Assembly: GCA_019459285.1 (NCBI GenBank) | Contig: JAIBEL010000013.1 | Coordinates: forward strand, 1-64,000 | Source of the DNA: Rhizobium sp. | GTDB lineage: Bacteria; Pseudomonadota; Gammaproteobacteria; Burkholderiales; Thiobacillaceae | Length of the DNA stretch: 64,000 nt | Direction of reading: 5' to 3' | In this document: piece after piece, positions 17,663 to 28,415 of the stretch | How positions within the stretch are numbered: the stretch's first letter is position 1 | How the letters are laid out: every line of letters starts with the position of its first letter | Notes under the pieces: model-generated | Databases searched by the model: none | Seen by the model: the letters and a program-made list of their open reading frames with translations, nothing else | What the model was told of the DNA's origin: nothing | Program-made: the position numbers and the translations under genes

Positions 17663-18748
17663 TCAAGCCTGTCGCGCAGGCAAGCCGCTTTCATACCATC
17701 CTTTGCTCTGGTTGACGATCTTCACCACCAGCAGCATCACCGGCACCTCGATCAGTACGCCGACGACTGTTGCGAGTGCTGCGCCCGACTGGAAGCCGAA
17801 CAGCGCGATCGCTGCTGCCACGGCCAACTCAAAGAAATTGGAGGCACCGATCAGTGCCGAGGGGCAGGCCACGCTGTGCTTCTCGCCCACCTTGCGATTG
17901 AGCCAGTAGGCCAGCGCCGAGTTGAAGAACACCTGGATCAGGATGGGCACGGCCAGCAGTGCGATGATCAGGGGCTGCGCGATGATCGCCTCGCCCTGGA
18001 AGGCGAACAACAGCACCAGCGTCGCCAGCAGCGCCAGGATGGAAGCATGGCCGAGTTGCGCCATCGTCGCGTCGAATGCTGCCTGTCCCCGCTGCAACAG
18101 GATTTTGCGCCACAACTGCGCCAGCACCACCGGAATGACGATATACAGCACCACCGAAGTAAACAATGTGTCCCACGGCACCACGATCGCCGACAACCCG
18201 AGCAGTAGACCGACGATGGGCGCGAAGGCCACGATCATGATGGCGTCGTTGAGCGCCACCTGAGATAGCGTGAAATACGGATCGCCACCGGTCAGCCGGC
18301 TCCACACGAATACCATCGCCGTGCACGGTGCGGCGGCCAGCAGGATGAGGCCGGCGACATAGCTGTCGAGTTGTTCAGCAGGCAAATAAGGCGCAAACCA
18401 GTGGCGGATGAACAACCACGCCAGCAGCGCCATCGAAAACGGCTTGACTGCCCAGTTGACGAACAGCGTGACGCCGATGCCCTTCCAGTGCGCCTTCACC
18501 TGATGCAGGGCACCGAAATCGATCTTCATCAGCATGGGAATGATCATCACCCAGATCAGCAGGCCGACCGGCAGGTTGACCTGCGCCACGTTCATGCTTC
18601 CGAGCGCCTGGAACGGTGCCGGCAGCAGCTGACCCAATAGCACGCCGGCGACGATGCACAACGCCACCCACAGGGTGAGCCAGCGCTCGAACACGCTCAT
18701 CGGCGCGCCGGCGGCGCGTTTGGCCGTGACGTCACATTGCGCGCTCAT
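17663..18748 (-). CDS. acr3: Arsenite efflux permease, ACR3 family
   Basis: A 361-residue inner-membrane protein with about ten hydrophobic helices. Signatures include MSVFERWLTLWVALCIVAGVLLGQLLP, VGLLIWVMIIPMLMKIDF, and AAAPCTAMVFVWSRLTGGDPYFTL with the essential cysteine of the fourth helix. It exports As(III) produced by the arsenate reductases encoded just upstream. I start at ATG 18748 with a GATGAGGT ribosome site; an in-frame GTG lies three codons upstream. It is the last clearly arsenic-related gene of the operon. Confidence 0.95.
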   Translation of the reverse strand: MSAQCDVTAKRAAGAPMSVFERWLTLWVALCIVAGVLLGQLLPAPFQALGSMNVAQVNLPVGLLIWVMIIPMLMKIDFGALHQVKAHWKGIGVTLFVNWAVKPFSMALLAWLFIRHWFAPYLPAEQLDSYVAGLILLAAAPCTAMVFVWSRLTGGDPYFTLSQVALNDAIMIVAFAPIVGLLLGLSAIVVPWDTLFTSVVLYIVIPVVLAQLWRKILLQRGQAAFDATMAQLGHASILALLATLVLLFAFQGEAIIAQPLIIALLAVPILIQVFFNSALAYWLNRKVGEKHSVACPSALIGASNFFELAVAAAIALFGFQSGAALATVVGVLIEVPVMLLVVKIVNQSKGWYESGLPARQA

Positions 18749-18776
18749 GGCGCGCACCTCATCCGGTTCGCCGTGT

Positions 18777-19274
18777 TCATGCTGTCTTCCCGATCTCGCG
18801 CACTGCCTGCTGCAGTTTCAGTCCGTCCAGCGTATGGAACGGCAGGCTGACAAACGTGGAAATGCGACGCTGCAACTGGTTCATTGCATCGACAAAGGCA
18901 CGGCGTTTGGCATCGTCACGGCCCTCGACCGCGGCCGGGTCCGGAATGCCCCAATGTGCGGTCATCGGTTGGCCCGGCCATACCGGACAGACCTCGCCTG
19001 CGGCGTTGTCGCACACCGTAATGACGAAATCGAGTTGCGGCGCATCGGGCTGCGCGAATTCGCCCCACGATTTGCTGCGCAGGTTGCCGGTGGGGAAATG
19101 GTTCTTTTCCAGCAGTTCCAGCGCAAACGGGTTGACCCGTCCGCCCGGATGGCTTCCCGCACTGAACGCCCGGAAACGTCCCTGGCCCAGTTGATTGAGC
19201 AGCGACTCGGCCAGAATCGAGCGCGCCGAGTTGCCGGTGCAGAGGAATAGCACATTGAAGACAAGATCAGCCAT
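18777..19274 (-). CDS. arsC: Arsenate reductase, LMW-phosphatase type
   Basis: A 165-residue protein with the P-loop CTGNSARS starting at Cys12, the late catalytic cysteines in DFVITVCDNAAGEVCPVWPG, and a C-terminal extension not found in the shorter copy upstream. The family reduces As(V) to As(III) with thioredoxin or a similar donor. It overlaps no neighbour; acr3 begins 28 bp downstream. It is the second of two arsC genes in the operon and only distantly related to the first. Confidence 0.92.
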   Translation of the reverse strand: MADLVFNVLFLCTGNSARSILAESLLNQLGQGRFRAFSAGSHPGGRVNPFALELLEKNHFPTGNLRSKSWGEFAQPDAPQLDFVITVCDNAAGEVCPVWPGQPMTAHWGIPDPAAVEGRDDAKRRAFVDAMNQLQRRISTFVSLPFHTLDGLKLQQAVREIGKTA

Positions 19275-19292
19275 GGCAGCGTCTTCCCTGGT

Positions 19293-19721
19293 TCAGGCAG
19301 CTGCCCGCAGCCCAAGCTTTTCGCGCACCGCGCCCACCAGCCGCTTGCGGATGTCGTCGCGCACCGCAATAAAGCTGTCCAGCGGTTCGCCGTGCGGATC
19401 ATGGAAAGGCAGATGGATGCTGGGAATCGGCTTCGGAAAGATCGGACAGGCTTCCTTGGCGTTGTCACATACGGTGACCACCAGATCGATATCCTCGTTC
19501 ATCACGGCGTCGATGTCCTTCGGATGCAGGCCATCGGTGTTGAGACCCGCCGCCTTCAGCGCGGCGATGGCGCCGTCGGCCACTTTCGGCTGCGGTCGGG
19601 TACCGGCGGACAGCGCGCGCACCTGGCCGGCAAGGTCATGGTTCAGCAGTACTTCTGCCATTTGCGAGCGACAGGAATTGCCGGTGCACAGCACCAGTAC
19701 GGTGTAGGTTTTTTCAGCCAC
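19293..19721 (-). CDS. arsC: Arsenate reductase / low-MW tyrosine phosphatase family
   Basis: A 142-residue protein with P-loop CTGNSCRSQMAEVLL at residues 12 onward and DLVVTVCDNAKEACPIFPKP as the second cysteine pair, so it is an ArsC of the thioredoxin class. I chose a GTG start at 19721 because AAGGA lies 6 bp upstream. A longer in-frame reading adds 25 residues that overlap the arsI tail and resemble nothing. It follows arsI by 29 bp and precedes the second arsC by 18 bp. Confidence 0.92.
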   Translation of the reverse strand: MAEKTYTVLVLCTGNSCRSQMAEVLLNHDLAGQVRALSAGTRPQPKVADGAIAALKAAGLNTDGLHPKDIDAVMNEDIDLVVTVCDNAKEACPIFPKPIPSIHLPFHDPHGEPLDSFIAVRDDIRKRLVGAVREKLGLRAAA

Positions 19722-19750
19722 GATGGGTCCTTGGATTGTAAAAATGAAAC

Positions 19751-20224
19751 TCAGCAGCAACCGCCTGTGGCCGGCTTGGCCTTGACCGGGATGCAACCGG
19801 GAACCTTGGCCACGACGGGCTCAGGCACACAGCATTCGCCTTCCTGCTGCCCGCCGAACACGGGAATGCTGTCGAGCGTGTGATAGGTTTCCCAGGCGAT
19901 GCCCTGCGGGTCGGTCGCCCAGTATTTGTCCGATTTGGCGTAGCAGCAGGCGGTGCCCATTTCCTCCACCACGTCGGTGTCCAGTTTCTGCAGGCGTTCG
20001 CTCATTTCCGCCAGTTCGTCGGCAGACTCGACCTGCACGCCCAGATGGTTGAGCCCGGGTGTGGCGCCGCGTGCCGAAATGGCGAAATTCACCCGCGGGT
20101 CGTCGAGCATCCATTTGGCGTAATCGTCCTTGGTGACGGTCGGCTCGGCGGCAAACATCGCAGAATAAAAGCGGATGCTGGCGGCGAGGTCGGCGACCGC
20201 GACGTGTACATGGAGGCGTTTCAT
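19751..20224 (-). CDS. arsI: ArsI/CadI family dioxygenase (C-As lyase type)
   Basis: A 157-residue vicinal-oxygen-chelate protein. ArsI enzymes are non-haem Fe(II) dioxygenases that split carbon-arsenic bonds of trivalent organoarsenicals. Residues matching the known metal ligands are His5, His60 and Glu112; the arsenic-binding pair is Cys93-Cys94 (TACCYA). CadI proteins share this motif, so the substrate remains inferred from its ars context. The C-terminus after ~125 is an unusual cysteine-rich tail (ECC, GC, GGCC). Its ATG overlaps the arsR stop by 4 bp. Confidence 0.85.
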   Translation of the reverse strand: MKRLHVHVAVADLAASIRFYSAMFAAEPTVTKDDYAKWMLDDPRVNFAISARGATPGLNHLGVQVESADELAEMSERLQKLDTDVVEEMGTACCYAKSDKYWATDPQGIAWETYHTLDSIPVFGGQQEGECCVPEPVVAKVPGCIPVKAKPATGGCC

Positions 20225-20577
20225 GTTGGCTCCTTTTCGGTGGCACGGGATTGTTCGGGTTCGCAGGCCGGCGTGCAGACCGGCGAGCAGGGATTGCCGC
20301 CACAGCAGTTCTCGGTAAGAAAGCCGAGCAGCGCGTTCATGGTGGTGAAGTTGGCGGTGTAGATGACGAAACGCCCGGACGGCTGCGAATCCACCATGCC
20401 GGCGTGCGACAACTCCTTCAGATGGAACGACAGCGAGGATGGCGGAATGCCGGTGAGCTCGCTGATGCGGCCGGCGGCAAGGCCAGCCGGACCGGCCTGG
20501 ACCAGGGATCGGAATATGGCCAGGCGTGAATCCTGGGCCAAAGCTGCCAAAGCGGTCACGACGTCTTTTGTTTCCAT
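20221..20577 (-). CDS. arsR: ArsR-family arsenic-responsive repressor
   Basis: A 118-residue winged-helix repressor. The DNA-reading helix region is LTGIPPSSLSFHLKELSHAGMV and the wing QPSGRFVIYTAN. The metalloid site is not in the classic helix position but in a C-terminal cluster with Cys91, Cys92, Cys97, Cys101 and Cys105, like the ArsR types that bind As(III) with C-terminal cysteines. It is the first gene of the arsenic operon and presumably represses it until arsenite binds. Confidence 0.93.
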   Translation of the reverse strand: METKDVVTALAALAQDSRLAIFRSLVQAGPAGLAAGRISELTGIPPSSLSFHLKELSHAGMVDSQPSGRFVIYTANFTTMNALLGFLTENCCGGNPCSPVCTPACEPEQSRATEKEPT

Positions 20578-20640
20578 TTTTCAATAATAGTCGAAATATA
20601 GAAACAAAAGCAAGCATCCTCTACCCATGTTTTCAGATTG
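20578..20640 (-). promoter_or_regulatory. Promoter/operator region of the arsenic operon
   Basis: The 60 bp upstream of arsR are strikingly AT-rich for this genome. On the minus strand they contain TATATTTCGACTATTATTG, a partly symmetric stretch as expected for an ArsR operator overlapping a promoter. No exact site is assigned. Confidence 0.45.
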
Positions 20641-20686
20641 CCTGCGGAAAGATCGAGGGGCCGGCTCGCCCCCTCCGAATGCAGGC

Positions 20687-22351
20687 TCAGTAGCCGCAGC
20701 TAGGCCCCGATTGCGCACCGGATCCCGCCGATTCCAGCCCGAGCATGTCGCGCGCCGCCGCCTCGGCGACCTTGATGCCGTCCACTCCTGCGGAAAGGAT
20801 GCCGCCTGCATAGCCCGCCCCCTCACCTGCCGGATACAAACCCTTGACGTTGAGACTCTGGAAATCGTCGCCGCGGGTAATGCGCACGGGCGACGAGGTG
20901 CGCGTCTCGACACCGGTCAGCACGGCGTCCTTCATGGCGAAACCCTTGATCTGCTGGTCGAAGGCCGGCAGCGCCTCGCGGATCGCCTCGACGGCGTAAT
21001 CCGGCAGGGCGGAAGCGAGGTCGGTGAGGTGCACGCCAGGTTTGTATGAGGGCTCGACACTTCCTAGTTGTGTTGACGATTTACCCTCGAGAAAGTCGCC
21101 GACCAGTTGGCCCGGCGCCTCGTAGTTGCCGCCGCCCAGTTCGAAGGCGCGCGCTTCCAGCTTGCGCTGCAATTCGATCCCGGCGAGCGGGCCTTTGCCC
21201 GGGAAATCCTCGGGCGTGATGCCCACTACGATGCCGGCGTTGGCGTTGCGCTCGTTGCGCGAATACTGGCTCATGCCGTTGGTCACCACGCGACCGGGCT
21301 CGGACGTCGCCGCCACCACCGTGCCGCCGGGGCACATGCAGAAGCTGTACACCGCGCGGCCGTTTTTCGCGTGGTGCACCAGCTTGTAGTCCGCCGCGCC
21401 AAGCAGCGGATTGCCGGCATTCGGCCCCAGCCTTGCCTTGTCGATCAGCGACTGCGGGTGCTCGATGCGGAAGCCGATGGAGAAAGGCTTCGCCTCCATA
21501 TGCACGCCGCGCGCATGCAGCATCTCGAACGTATCGCGGGCGCTGTGGCCAAGCGCGAGGATGACGTGATGGCTGCGCAGCGTCTCGCCGCTGGCGAGCG
21601 TCACGCCCCCTATCCTTTTATTGCCATCGCGGCCTTCCTCGATCAGCACGTCGGTGACACGCTGCTGGAAGCGGATCTCGCCGCCCAGTTCCTCGATCTC
21701 GTGACGCATGGTCTCGACCATGCCGACCAGGCGGAAGGTGCCGATGTGCGGTTTCGACACGTAGAGGATTTCTTCCGGCGCCCCCGCCTTGACGAATTCG
21801 GTCAGCACCTTGCGCCCCAGATAACGCGGATCCTTGATCTGGCTGTAGAGCTTGCCGTCGGAAAAGGTGCCCGCCCCACCCTCGCCGAATTGCACGTTGG
21901 ATTCGGGATTGAGCACCTTCTTGCGCCACAGCCCCCAGGTGTCCTGCGTGCGTTCGCGCACCGCCTTGCCGCGCTCGAGCACGATGGGTTTGAAACCCAT
22001 CTGCGCCAGCACCAGCGCGGCGAAGATGCCACAGGGACCGAAGCCGACGACGATGGGGCGTTCGGTCAGGCTCTCCGGCGCGTGGCCGACGAACTGGTAG
22101 GCCATGTCCGGCGTCGGTGCGAGATGGCGGTCGTTGCGGAATTTCTTCAGCAGCGCCGCCTCGTTCTTCACCTCGACATCGACCGTGTAGACCAGCAGCA
22201 GCGCGTGCTTTTTGCGCGCATCGTAGCTGCGCTTGAAGATGCTGAAGCCGACGAGCTCGTCATTCGCCAGTTCCAGGCGCTTCACGATCGCCGCGCGCAA
22301 GGCCTCGGGCGGATGGTCGAGCGGCAGTTTGAGTTCAGTCAGTCGCAGCAT
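20687..22351 (-). CDS. FAD-dependent oxidoreductase, conserved
   Basis: A 554-residue protein. An N-terminal ~85-residue module (LRLTELKLPLDHPPEALRAAI, FSIFKRSYDARKKHALLLVYTVDVEV) precedes an FAD-binding Rossmann domain (RPIVVGFGPCGIFAALVLAQMGFKPIVLERG). It continues NVQFGEGGAGTFSDGKLYSQIKD and CMCPGGTVVAATSEPGRVVTNGMSQYSRNERNANAGIVV, and ends with VKGLYPAGEGAGYAGGILSAGVDGIKVAEA. This architecture is a widespread, poorly characterised flavoprotein family. It overlaps the next flavoprotein gene by 17 bp, so the two are co-translated. Confidence 0.88.
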   Translation of the reverse strand: MLRLTELKLPLDHPPEALRAAIVKRLELANDELVGFSIFKRSYDARKKHALLLVYTVDVEVKNEAALLKKFRNDRHLAPTPDMAYQFVGHAPESLTERPIVVGFGPCGIFAALVLAQMGFKPIVLERGKAVRERTQDTWGLWRKKVLNPESNVQFGEGGAGTFSDGKLYSQIKDPRYLGRKVLTEFVKAGAPEEILYVSKPHIGTFRLVGMVETMRHEIEELGGEIRFQQRVTDVLIEEGRDGNKRIGGVTLASGETLRSHHVILALGHSARDTFEMLHARGVHMEAKPFSIGFRIEHPQSLIDKARLGPNAGNPLLGAADYKLVHHAKNGRAVYSFCMCPGGTVVAATSEPGRVVTNGMSQYSRNERNANAGIVVGITPEDFPGKGPLAGIELQRKLEARAFELGGGNYEAPGQLVGDFLEGKSSTQLGSVEPSYKPGVHLTDLASALPDYAVEAIREALPAFDQQIKGFAMKDAVLTGVETRTSSPVRITRGDDFQSLNVKGLYPAGEGAGYAGGILSAGVDGIKVAEAAARDMLGLESAGSGAQSGPSCGY

Positions 22352-23579
22352 GATGTGTTCGTAAATAATTCAACGCGCCCTGCCCCGCCACGCGTCCACT
22401 GGCCAAGCAGGCCGTCAGCAGATAACCGCCAGTGGGCGCTTCCCAATCGAGCATTTCGCCGGCGCAGAACACGCCGGGTAACGTGTGCAGCATCAGCGTG
22501 TCGTCGAGCGCCTCGAAGCGCACGCCGCCGGCACTGCTGATCGCCTCGTCAAGCGGGCGCGGTGCGCTAAGCGTAAGCGGCAGCGATTTTATCGCGTGGG
22601 CGAGCTTCATCGAGTCGTTCAATTGCTCCGCCGACAGGATTTCGCGCAGCAGAGCCATTTTCGTGCCTTTGATGCCGGCGCGGCTTTGCAGGTGGCTGGA
22701 CAGCGAACGTGCGCCGCGCGGGTGGGTGACTTCGGCGATGACCCGCTCGAGTGTCTTGTCGGGCGCCAGATCGAGTTCAACTTTCACTGATCCCTGCCCC
22801 GCAATCGTGTCGCGCAGCGGCGCCGACACGGCATACACCAGGCTACCCTCGACGCCGGTGTCGGACAGCATCAGCTCGCCCTTGCGCTGATGTACACGGC
22901 CGGCCGCATCGCTGAAACGCAGCGCCACGGTTTTCAGCGGCTGCCCGGCGAAACGGCTGCGCAGGTGTTCGCTCCAGCCGCCCGCCACGTCGAAGCCGCA
23001 GTTCGACGGCAGCAAGGGCGCAATGTCGACCCCGCGCCGCACCAGCAGCGGCACCCACGCGCCGTCCGATCCCAGCTTCGCCCAGCTACCGCCGCCCAGC
23101 GCCAGCACAACTGCGTCGGCCTGGATACTGAGCTCGCCCTGCGGGATGGCAAAGTGCAGTGCACCATCGTCGGCCCAGCCCAGCCAGCGATGGCGCACAT
23201 GGAACCGCACGCCTGCTTCGCGGTGCCGGTGCAGCCACGCACGCAACAGCGGTGCGGCTTTCATCTCCTTGGGAAACACCCGCCCTGATGAACCGACGAA
23301 GGTCTCGACGCCCACGCGGTGTATCCACTCGCGCAGGGCGTCCGGTGGAAAGGCTTCGAGCAGCGGCCGTATCGAATCAGCCTGTGCGCCGTAGCGCGAG
23401 AGGAACGCGTCAAATGATTCGGAATGGGTGATGTTCATGCCGCCAACACCGGCCAGCAGGAACTTACGTCCCACCGAAGGCATGGCGTCGTACAGGTCGA
23501 CCTGAACGCCGCCCTGTACGAGCACCTCGGCCGCCATCAAACCGGCGGGGCCACCGCCGATGACTGCGGCAGTTGGCAT
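22335..23579 (-). CDS. Flavoprotein of the YhiN / TIGR03862 type
   Basis: A 414-residue protein with an N-terminal dinucleotide-binding fold (AAVIGGGPAGLMAAEVLVQGGVQVDLYDAMPSVGRKFLLAGVGGMNITHSE). It has the family signature VFPKEMKAAPLLRAWLHRHREAGV and a C-terminal AGGVRFEALDDTLMLHTLPGVFCAGEMLDWEAPTGGYLLTACLASGRVAG. These HI0933/YhiN-like proteins bind FAD; the substrate is unknown. It ends inside the following flavoprotein gene and begins 7 bp after guaA's stop on the same strand. Confidence 0.88.
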   Translation of the reverse strand: MPTAAVIGGGPAGLMAAEVLVQGGVQVDLYDAMPSVGRKFLLAGVGGMNITHSESFDAFLSRYGAQADSIRPLLEAFPPDALREWIHRVGVETFVGSSGRVFPKEMKAAPLLRAWLHRHREAGVRFHVRHRWLGWADDGALHFAIPQGELSIQADAVVLALGGGSWAKLGSDGAWVPLLVRRGVDIAPLLPSNCGFDVAGGWSEHLRSRFAGQPLKTVALRFSDAAGRVHQRKGELMLSDTGVEGSLVYAVSAPLRDTIAGQGSVKVELDLAPDKTLERVIAEVTHPRGARSLSSHLQSRAGIKGTKMALLREILSAEQLNDSMKLAHAIKSLPLTLSAPRPLDEAISSAGGVRFEALDDTLMLHTLPGVFCAGEMLDWEAPTGGYLLTACLASGRVAGQGALNYLRTHHAATD

Positions 23580-23586
23580 TACCCGG

Positions 23587-25149
<1,563 letters not shown>

Positions 25150-25175
25150 GGCTGGCCGGGCTGGCCCGGTGAGGA

Positions 25176-25886
25176 TTAATCGATGAGACGGTATTCGACC
25201 GAAGACACCACGCGCACTTTCTTGATGTAGGGCGTGCTGGCGTCGCGATCTTCGATGGAGAACTGACCCTGATTGGCTCGCCGGATCTTGCCCAGACGGC
25301 TGTCCGAATCCTTGGCGAATTTTTCAGCCGAGATACGCGCATTCTTGGTCGCTTCCTCGATCATTGCGGGCTTCAGCGCATTGAGGCCAGTGAACAGGAA
25401 TTGGGTGCGGTTTTCGTAGTTCTCGGGGGCGAGCGCGATACCCTGCTTGCCGAGTTCGCCCAGGCGCGCCATCGCCTCGCGCACGCGATCGATCTGACGG
25501 GTATAGACGGTGAGCGTCGATTTGCCGCTGTAGCGCAGGCGCTCTGCAAGCTGGGCGTTGCCGTAGTCCTGCGCCTGGCGGTCGGTAATCGACGGCGCGG
25601 ACACCGAGATTTCCCCGGGCTTGAAGCCGCTCGACTGCAGGAAGGCCGCGATTTTCGCGTTCTTTTCCTGCAGGGTCTGATACAGCCGCGGCAAGTCATT
25701 GTCCGCCTCGCTGAAGGAAACGGGCCAGATCGCCGTGTCTGCGGGGACTTCGCGTTCGGCAAGCCCCTTGACCTCGACGCTGCGATCGGCCTGCTTGAAC
25801 TGCAGCAGGGACTGCCCCAGCACCCAGGCGCCCGCGACCATGCCTGCGGCCAGCAGCAGGGCTTCGATGATCCGCCGCGTGCTCAT
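25176..25886 (-). CDS. SIMPL-domain (DUF541) envelope protein
   Basis: A 236-residue protein with one N-terminal hydrophobic anchor ([25 protein letters not shown]) and a SIMPL domain: [48 protein letters not shown] and [35 protein letters not shown] proteins are periplasmic or membrane-anchored and of unclear function. It sits between guaB (1 bp gap) and guaA (26 bp gap), an arrangement with no evident link to purine synthesis beyond co-expression. Confidence 0.9.
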   Translation of the reverse strand: MSTRRIIEALLLAAGMVAGAWVLGQSLLQFKQADRSVEVKGLAEREVPADTAIWPVSFSEADNDLPRLYQTLQEKNAKIAAFLQSSGFKPGEISVSAPSITDRQAQDYGNAQLAERLRYSGKSTLTVYTRQIDRVREAMARLGELGKQGIALAPENYENRTQFLFTGLNALKPAMIEEATKNARISAEKFAKDSDSRLGKIRRANQGQFSIEDRDASTPYIKKVRVVSSVEYRLID

Positions 25887-25887
25887 G

Positions 25888-27348
25888 TCACTCGACGCGA
25901 TAATTCGGCGCTTCCTTGGTGATCTGCACGTCGTGCACGTGCGACTCGCGGATGCCGGCGCCGGTGATTTCGACGAATTCGGCCTTCGCGTGCATCTCGG
26001 TGATGCTCGAAACGCCCAGATAGCCCATGCTGGAGCGCAGGCCGCCCATCAGTTGGTGAATCACCGCCAGCACGCTGCCCTTATAGGGCACGCGGCCTTC
26101 GACGCCTTCGGGAACCAGCTTCTCGGCGCTTTTTTCGGTGTCCTGGAAATAGCGGTCGGAGGAACCCTGCTGCATGGCGCCCAGGGAACCCATGCCGCGA
26201 TAGGATTTGTAGGAACGGCCCTGGAACAGTTCGATATCGCCCGGCGCTTCCTCGGTGCCGGCCAGCAGGCCGCCCAGCATGACGCAATTGGCGCCGGCCG
26301 CCAGCGCCTTGGAAATGTCGCCCGAATAGCGGATGCCGCCATCGGCGATCACGCCCACGCCGCTGCCCGCCAGGGCATCGGCCACGTTGGCGACCGCGGT
26401 GATCTGCGGCACGCCGACGCCGGCGACCATGCGCGTAGTACAGATGGAGCCGGGGCCGATGCCGACCTTGACCGCATCCGCGCCGTGCTCGACCAGTGCT
26501 GCAGCAGCTGCCGCGGTGGCGATGTTGCCGCCGATGACCTGCACCTCGGGAAAGTTTTGCTTGACCCAGCGCACCCGCTCGAGCACGCCCTTGGAATGGC
26601 CGTGGGCCGTATCGACCGTAATCACGTCGACCCCGGCAGCCACCAGCGCGGCCACGCGTTCCTCGGTGCCCTCGCCGGTGCCGACGGCGGCGCCCACGCG
26701 CAGACGGCCCATCGCGTCCTTGCACGCCAGCGGGTGCTCGCTGGACTTCTGGATGTCCTTGACGGTGATCAGGCCGCGCAGTTCGAACGCGTCATTGACC
26801 ACCAGCACGCGCTCCAGTCGGTGCTTGTGCAAAAGCGCCATCGCCTCGTCGCGGTTGGCGCCTTCCTTCACCGTCACCAGCCGCTCTTTCGGCGTCATGA
26901 TGTTGGCAATCGGCTGGTCGAGCTGGGTTTCGAAGCGCAGGTCGCGGTTGGTGACAATGCCGACCACCTTGCCGCCATCGATCACCGGCAGCCCGGAAAT
27001 GCGCTTCGCACGGGTAATCTCCAGCACCTGGCGCACAGTCATCTGCGGCGCGACGGTGATCGGGTCCTTGACCACGCCGGATTCGAAGCGCTTGACGGCT
27101 GCCACCTGCGCGGCCTGCATTTCGGCGTTCATGTTCTTGTGGATGATGCCGATACCGCCTTCCTGCGCCAGCGCAATCGCCAGTCGCGCTTCGGTCACCG
27201 TATCCATGGCGGCGGAGAGCAGGGGCAAATTCAGGTTGATGGTGCGCGTCAACTGCGTGGACAGGCTGACTTCGCGGGGGAGGATGGCCGAATGGGCCGG
27301 AACGAGCAGAACGTCGTCGAACGTCAGCGCTTTTTGCAGAACACGCAT
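25888..27348 (-). CDS. guaB: IMP dehydrogenase
   Basis: A 486-residue enzyme that oxidises IMP to XMP. The (beta/alpha)8 barrel begins [13 protein letters not shown]. Two CBS repeats are inserted at ~90-205 ([35 protein letters not shown] and [34 protein letters not shown]). The catalytic loop is [17 protein letters not shown], with Cys in the expected place, and the flap region [10 protein letters not shown] follows. It is the first gene of guaB-SIMPL-guaA. Confidence 0.98.
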   Translation of the reverse strand: MRVLQKALTFDDVLLVPAHSAILPREVSLSTQLTRTINLNLPLLSAAMDTVTEARLAIALAQEGGIGIIHKNMNAEMQAAQVAAVKRFESGVVKDPITVAPQMTVRQVLEITRAKRISGLPVIDGGKVVGIVTNRDLRFETQLDQPIANIMTPKERLVTVKEGANRDEAMALLHKHRLERVLVVNDAFELRGLITVKDIQKSSEHPLACKDAMGRLRVGAAVGTGEGTEERVAALVAAGVDVITVDTAHGHSKGVLERVRWVKQNFPEVQVIGGNIATAAAAAALVEHGADAVKVGIGPGSICTTRMVAGVGVPQITAVANVADALAGSGVGVIADGGIRYSGDISKALAAGANCVMLGGLLAGTEEAPGDIELFQGRSYKSYRGMGSLGAMQQGSSDRYFQDTEKSAEKLVPEGVEGRVPYKGSVLAVIHQLMGGLRSSMGYLGVSSITEMHAKAEFVEITGAGIRESHVHDVQITKEAPNYRVE

Positions 27349-27571
27349 GGGCTTTCCTTAACGCAAAGCGGAATTATACGCGCCCCCCCACCCCTGCACA
27401 AACGGGAAACGCCCGTGTGCCTGTTTGGTCGTAATCTACTAAGATGCATCGCACGTCAAGCGGTTGACTCGCGCGTGTGATGCAGCTAACTTTGCGTCAG
27501 CATTCCATCTGCTAGGGCATACGGTTGGAAGCCCGACCCCTGAACGCCATACAACTCGAGGAGATAAAACA

Positions 27572-27910
27572 ATGTCCAAAGCTTTGCTTGTCCTGACTTC
27601 CGTAGCCCTGCTTGGTCTGTCTGGCTGTGCCGATATGAATGCCAAGCAGTCGAGCAGCGAATCCACCCCGGCCAAGGCCGCCATCAGCGCCGAAGCCCAG
27701 GCCGCACTCAGCACGGCCCAGGCTGATGTCAAGGCCGCCAAGGCCAAGAATGCCCTGTGGACCACTGCAGAGAACGCACTCAAGGCCGCAGAAGCCGCCG
27801 CGGCGAAAGGCGACAGTGCAGTCGTGCTGAAGGATGCCAAGTTTGCCAGCAGCATGGCCCAGAAAGGCCTGGCCCAACTCAACGAACCCCTGCTCAAAGT
27901 CGGAGACTGA
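27572..27910 (+). CDS. Small alanine-rich lipoprotein
   Basis: A 112-residue protein with a type II signal peptide (KALLVLTSVALLGLSGC; lipobox LSGC) followed by a mature region almost wholly of Ala, Lys, Glu and Ser (AQAALSTAQADVKAAKAKNALW, ENALKAAEAAAAKGD). This suggests a long helix or coiled coil as in Lpp-like proteins. The ATG at 27572 is preceded by GAGGAG 8 bp upstream. A strong terminator begins 22 bp after the stop. Confidence 0.82.
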   Translation: MSKALLVLTSVALLGLSGCADMNAKQSSSESTPAKAAISAEAQAALSTAQADVKAAKAKNALWTTAENALKAAEAAAAKGDSAVVLKDAKFASSMAQKGLAQLNEPLLKVGD

Positions 27911-27912
27911 TT

Positions 27913-28389
27913 TTGTCGCGACTCGACCGCCAAGCCTTCCGGATTCACGCCGGAAGGCTTTTGTTTTTGGGCACGCTGGCCGTCTCGGTCCACGCGCACG
28001 CCGAACTCTATAAATGGACGGACGCCCAGGGCAAAGTCCATTACACCGACCAGCCGCCGACGCTGAAGGCCCAGGTCATCAAGCACAGCACCGCGGGGCA
28101 GGCTGACATCACGTCCCAAGCCACGCAATCGCTTGATGCCAAGGACCAGGCCTACCAGAAACGCCGCAAGGAAGCCGACGAAGCGCGTGCCAAGGCCGAC
28201 AAGGAAGCCGAACAGGCGCGCGTACAGCGCGAAAACTGCGACAAGGCACGCAACAACCTCGGCACCCTGCAAAACAACCCGCGCGTCTACACAACCGATG
28301 CCGCCGGACAACGCACCTATATGGACGATGCCGCGCGCGCCAGTGCGCTGGCAAGCAGCCAGAAGGCCGTATCCGACTTCTGTAAATAA
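27913..28389 (+). CDS. DUF4124 exported protein
   Basis: About 158 residues. A basic n-region and hydrophobic GRLLFLGTLAVSVHA precede AELYKWTDAQGKVHYTDQPP, the DUF4124 signature. A charged helical stretch rich in Lys/Glu/Ala follows (~70-110), then NCDKARNNLGTLQNNPRVYTTDAAGQRTYMDDAARA. No ATG suits the signal peptide; the best start is TTG at 27913, with GGAGAC upstream. The hairpin terminator of the preceding lipoprotein gene lies inside codons ~7-18, so expression from that promoter would need read-through. Confidence 0.75.
   Translation: MSRLDRQAFRIHAGRLLFLGTLAVSVHAHAELYKWTDAQGKVHYTDQPPTLKAQVIKHSTAGQADITSQATQSLDAKDQAYQKRRKEADEARAKADKEAEQARVQRENCDKARNNLGTLQNNPRVYTTDAAGQRTYMDDAARASALASSQKAVSDFCK
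27932..27968 (+). terminator. Strong intrinsic terminator inside the DUF4124 leader
   Basis: A perfect 11-bp stem AAGCCTTCCGG/CCGGAAGGCTT with loop ATTCACG is followed by TTGTTTTT. It lies 22 bp past the small lipoprotein stop and overlaps the signal-peptide codons of the DUF4124 protein. Confidence 0.88.
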
Positions 28390-28415
28390 TAAGGCTTTAG
28401 ACAGCCCGAACGGGA

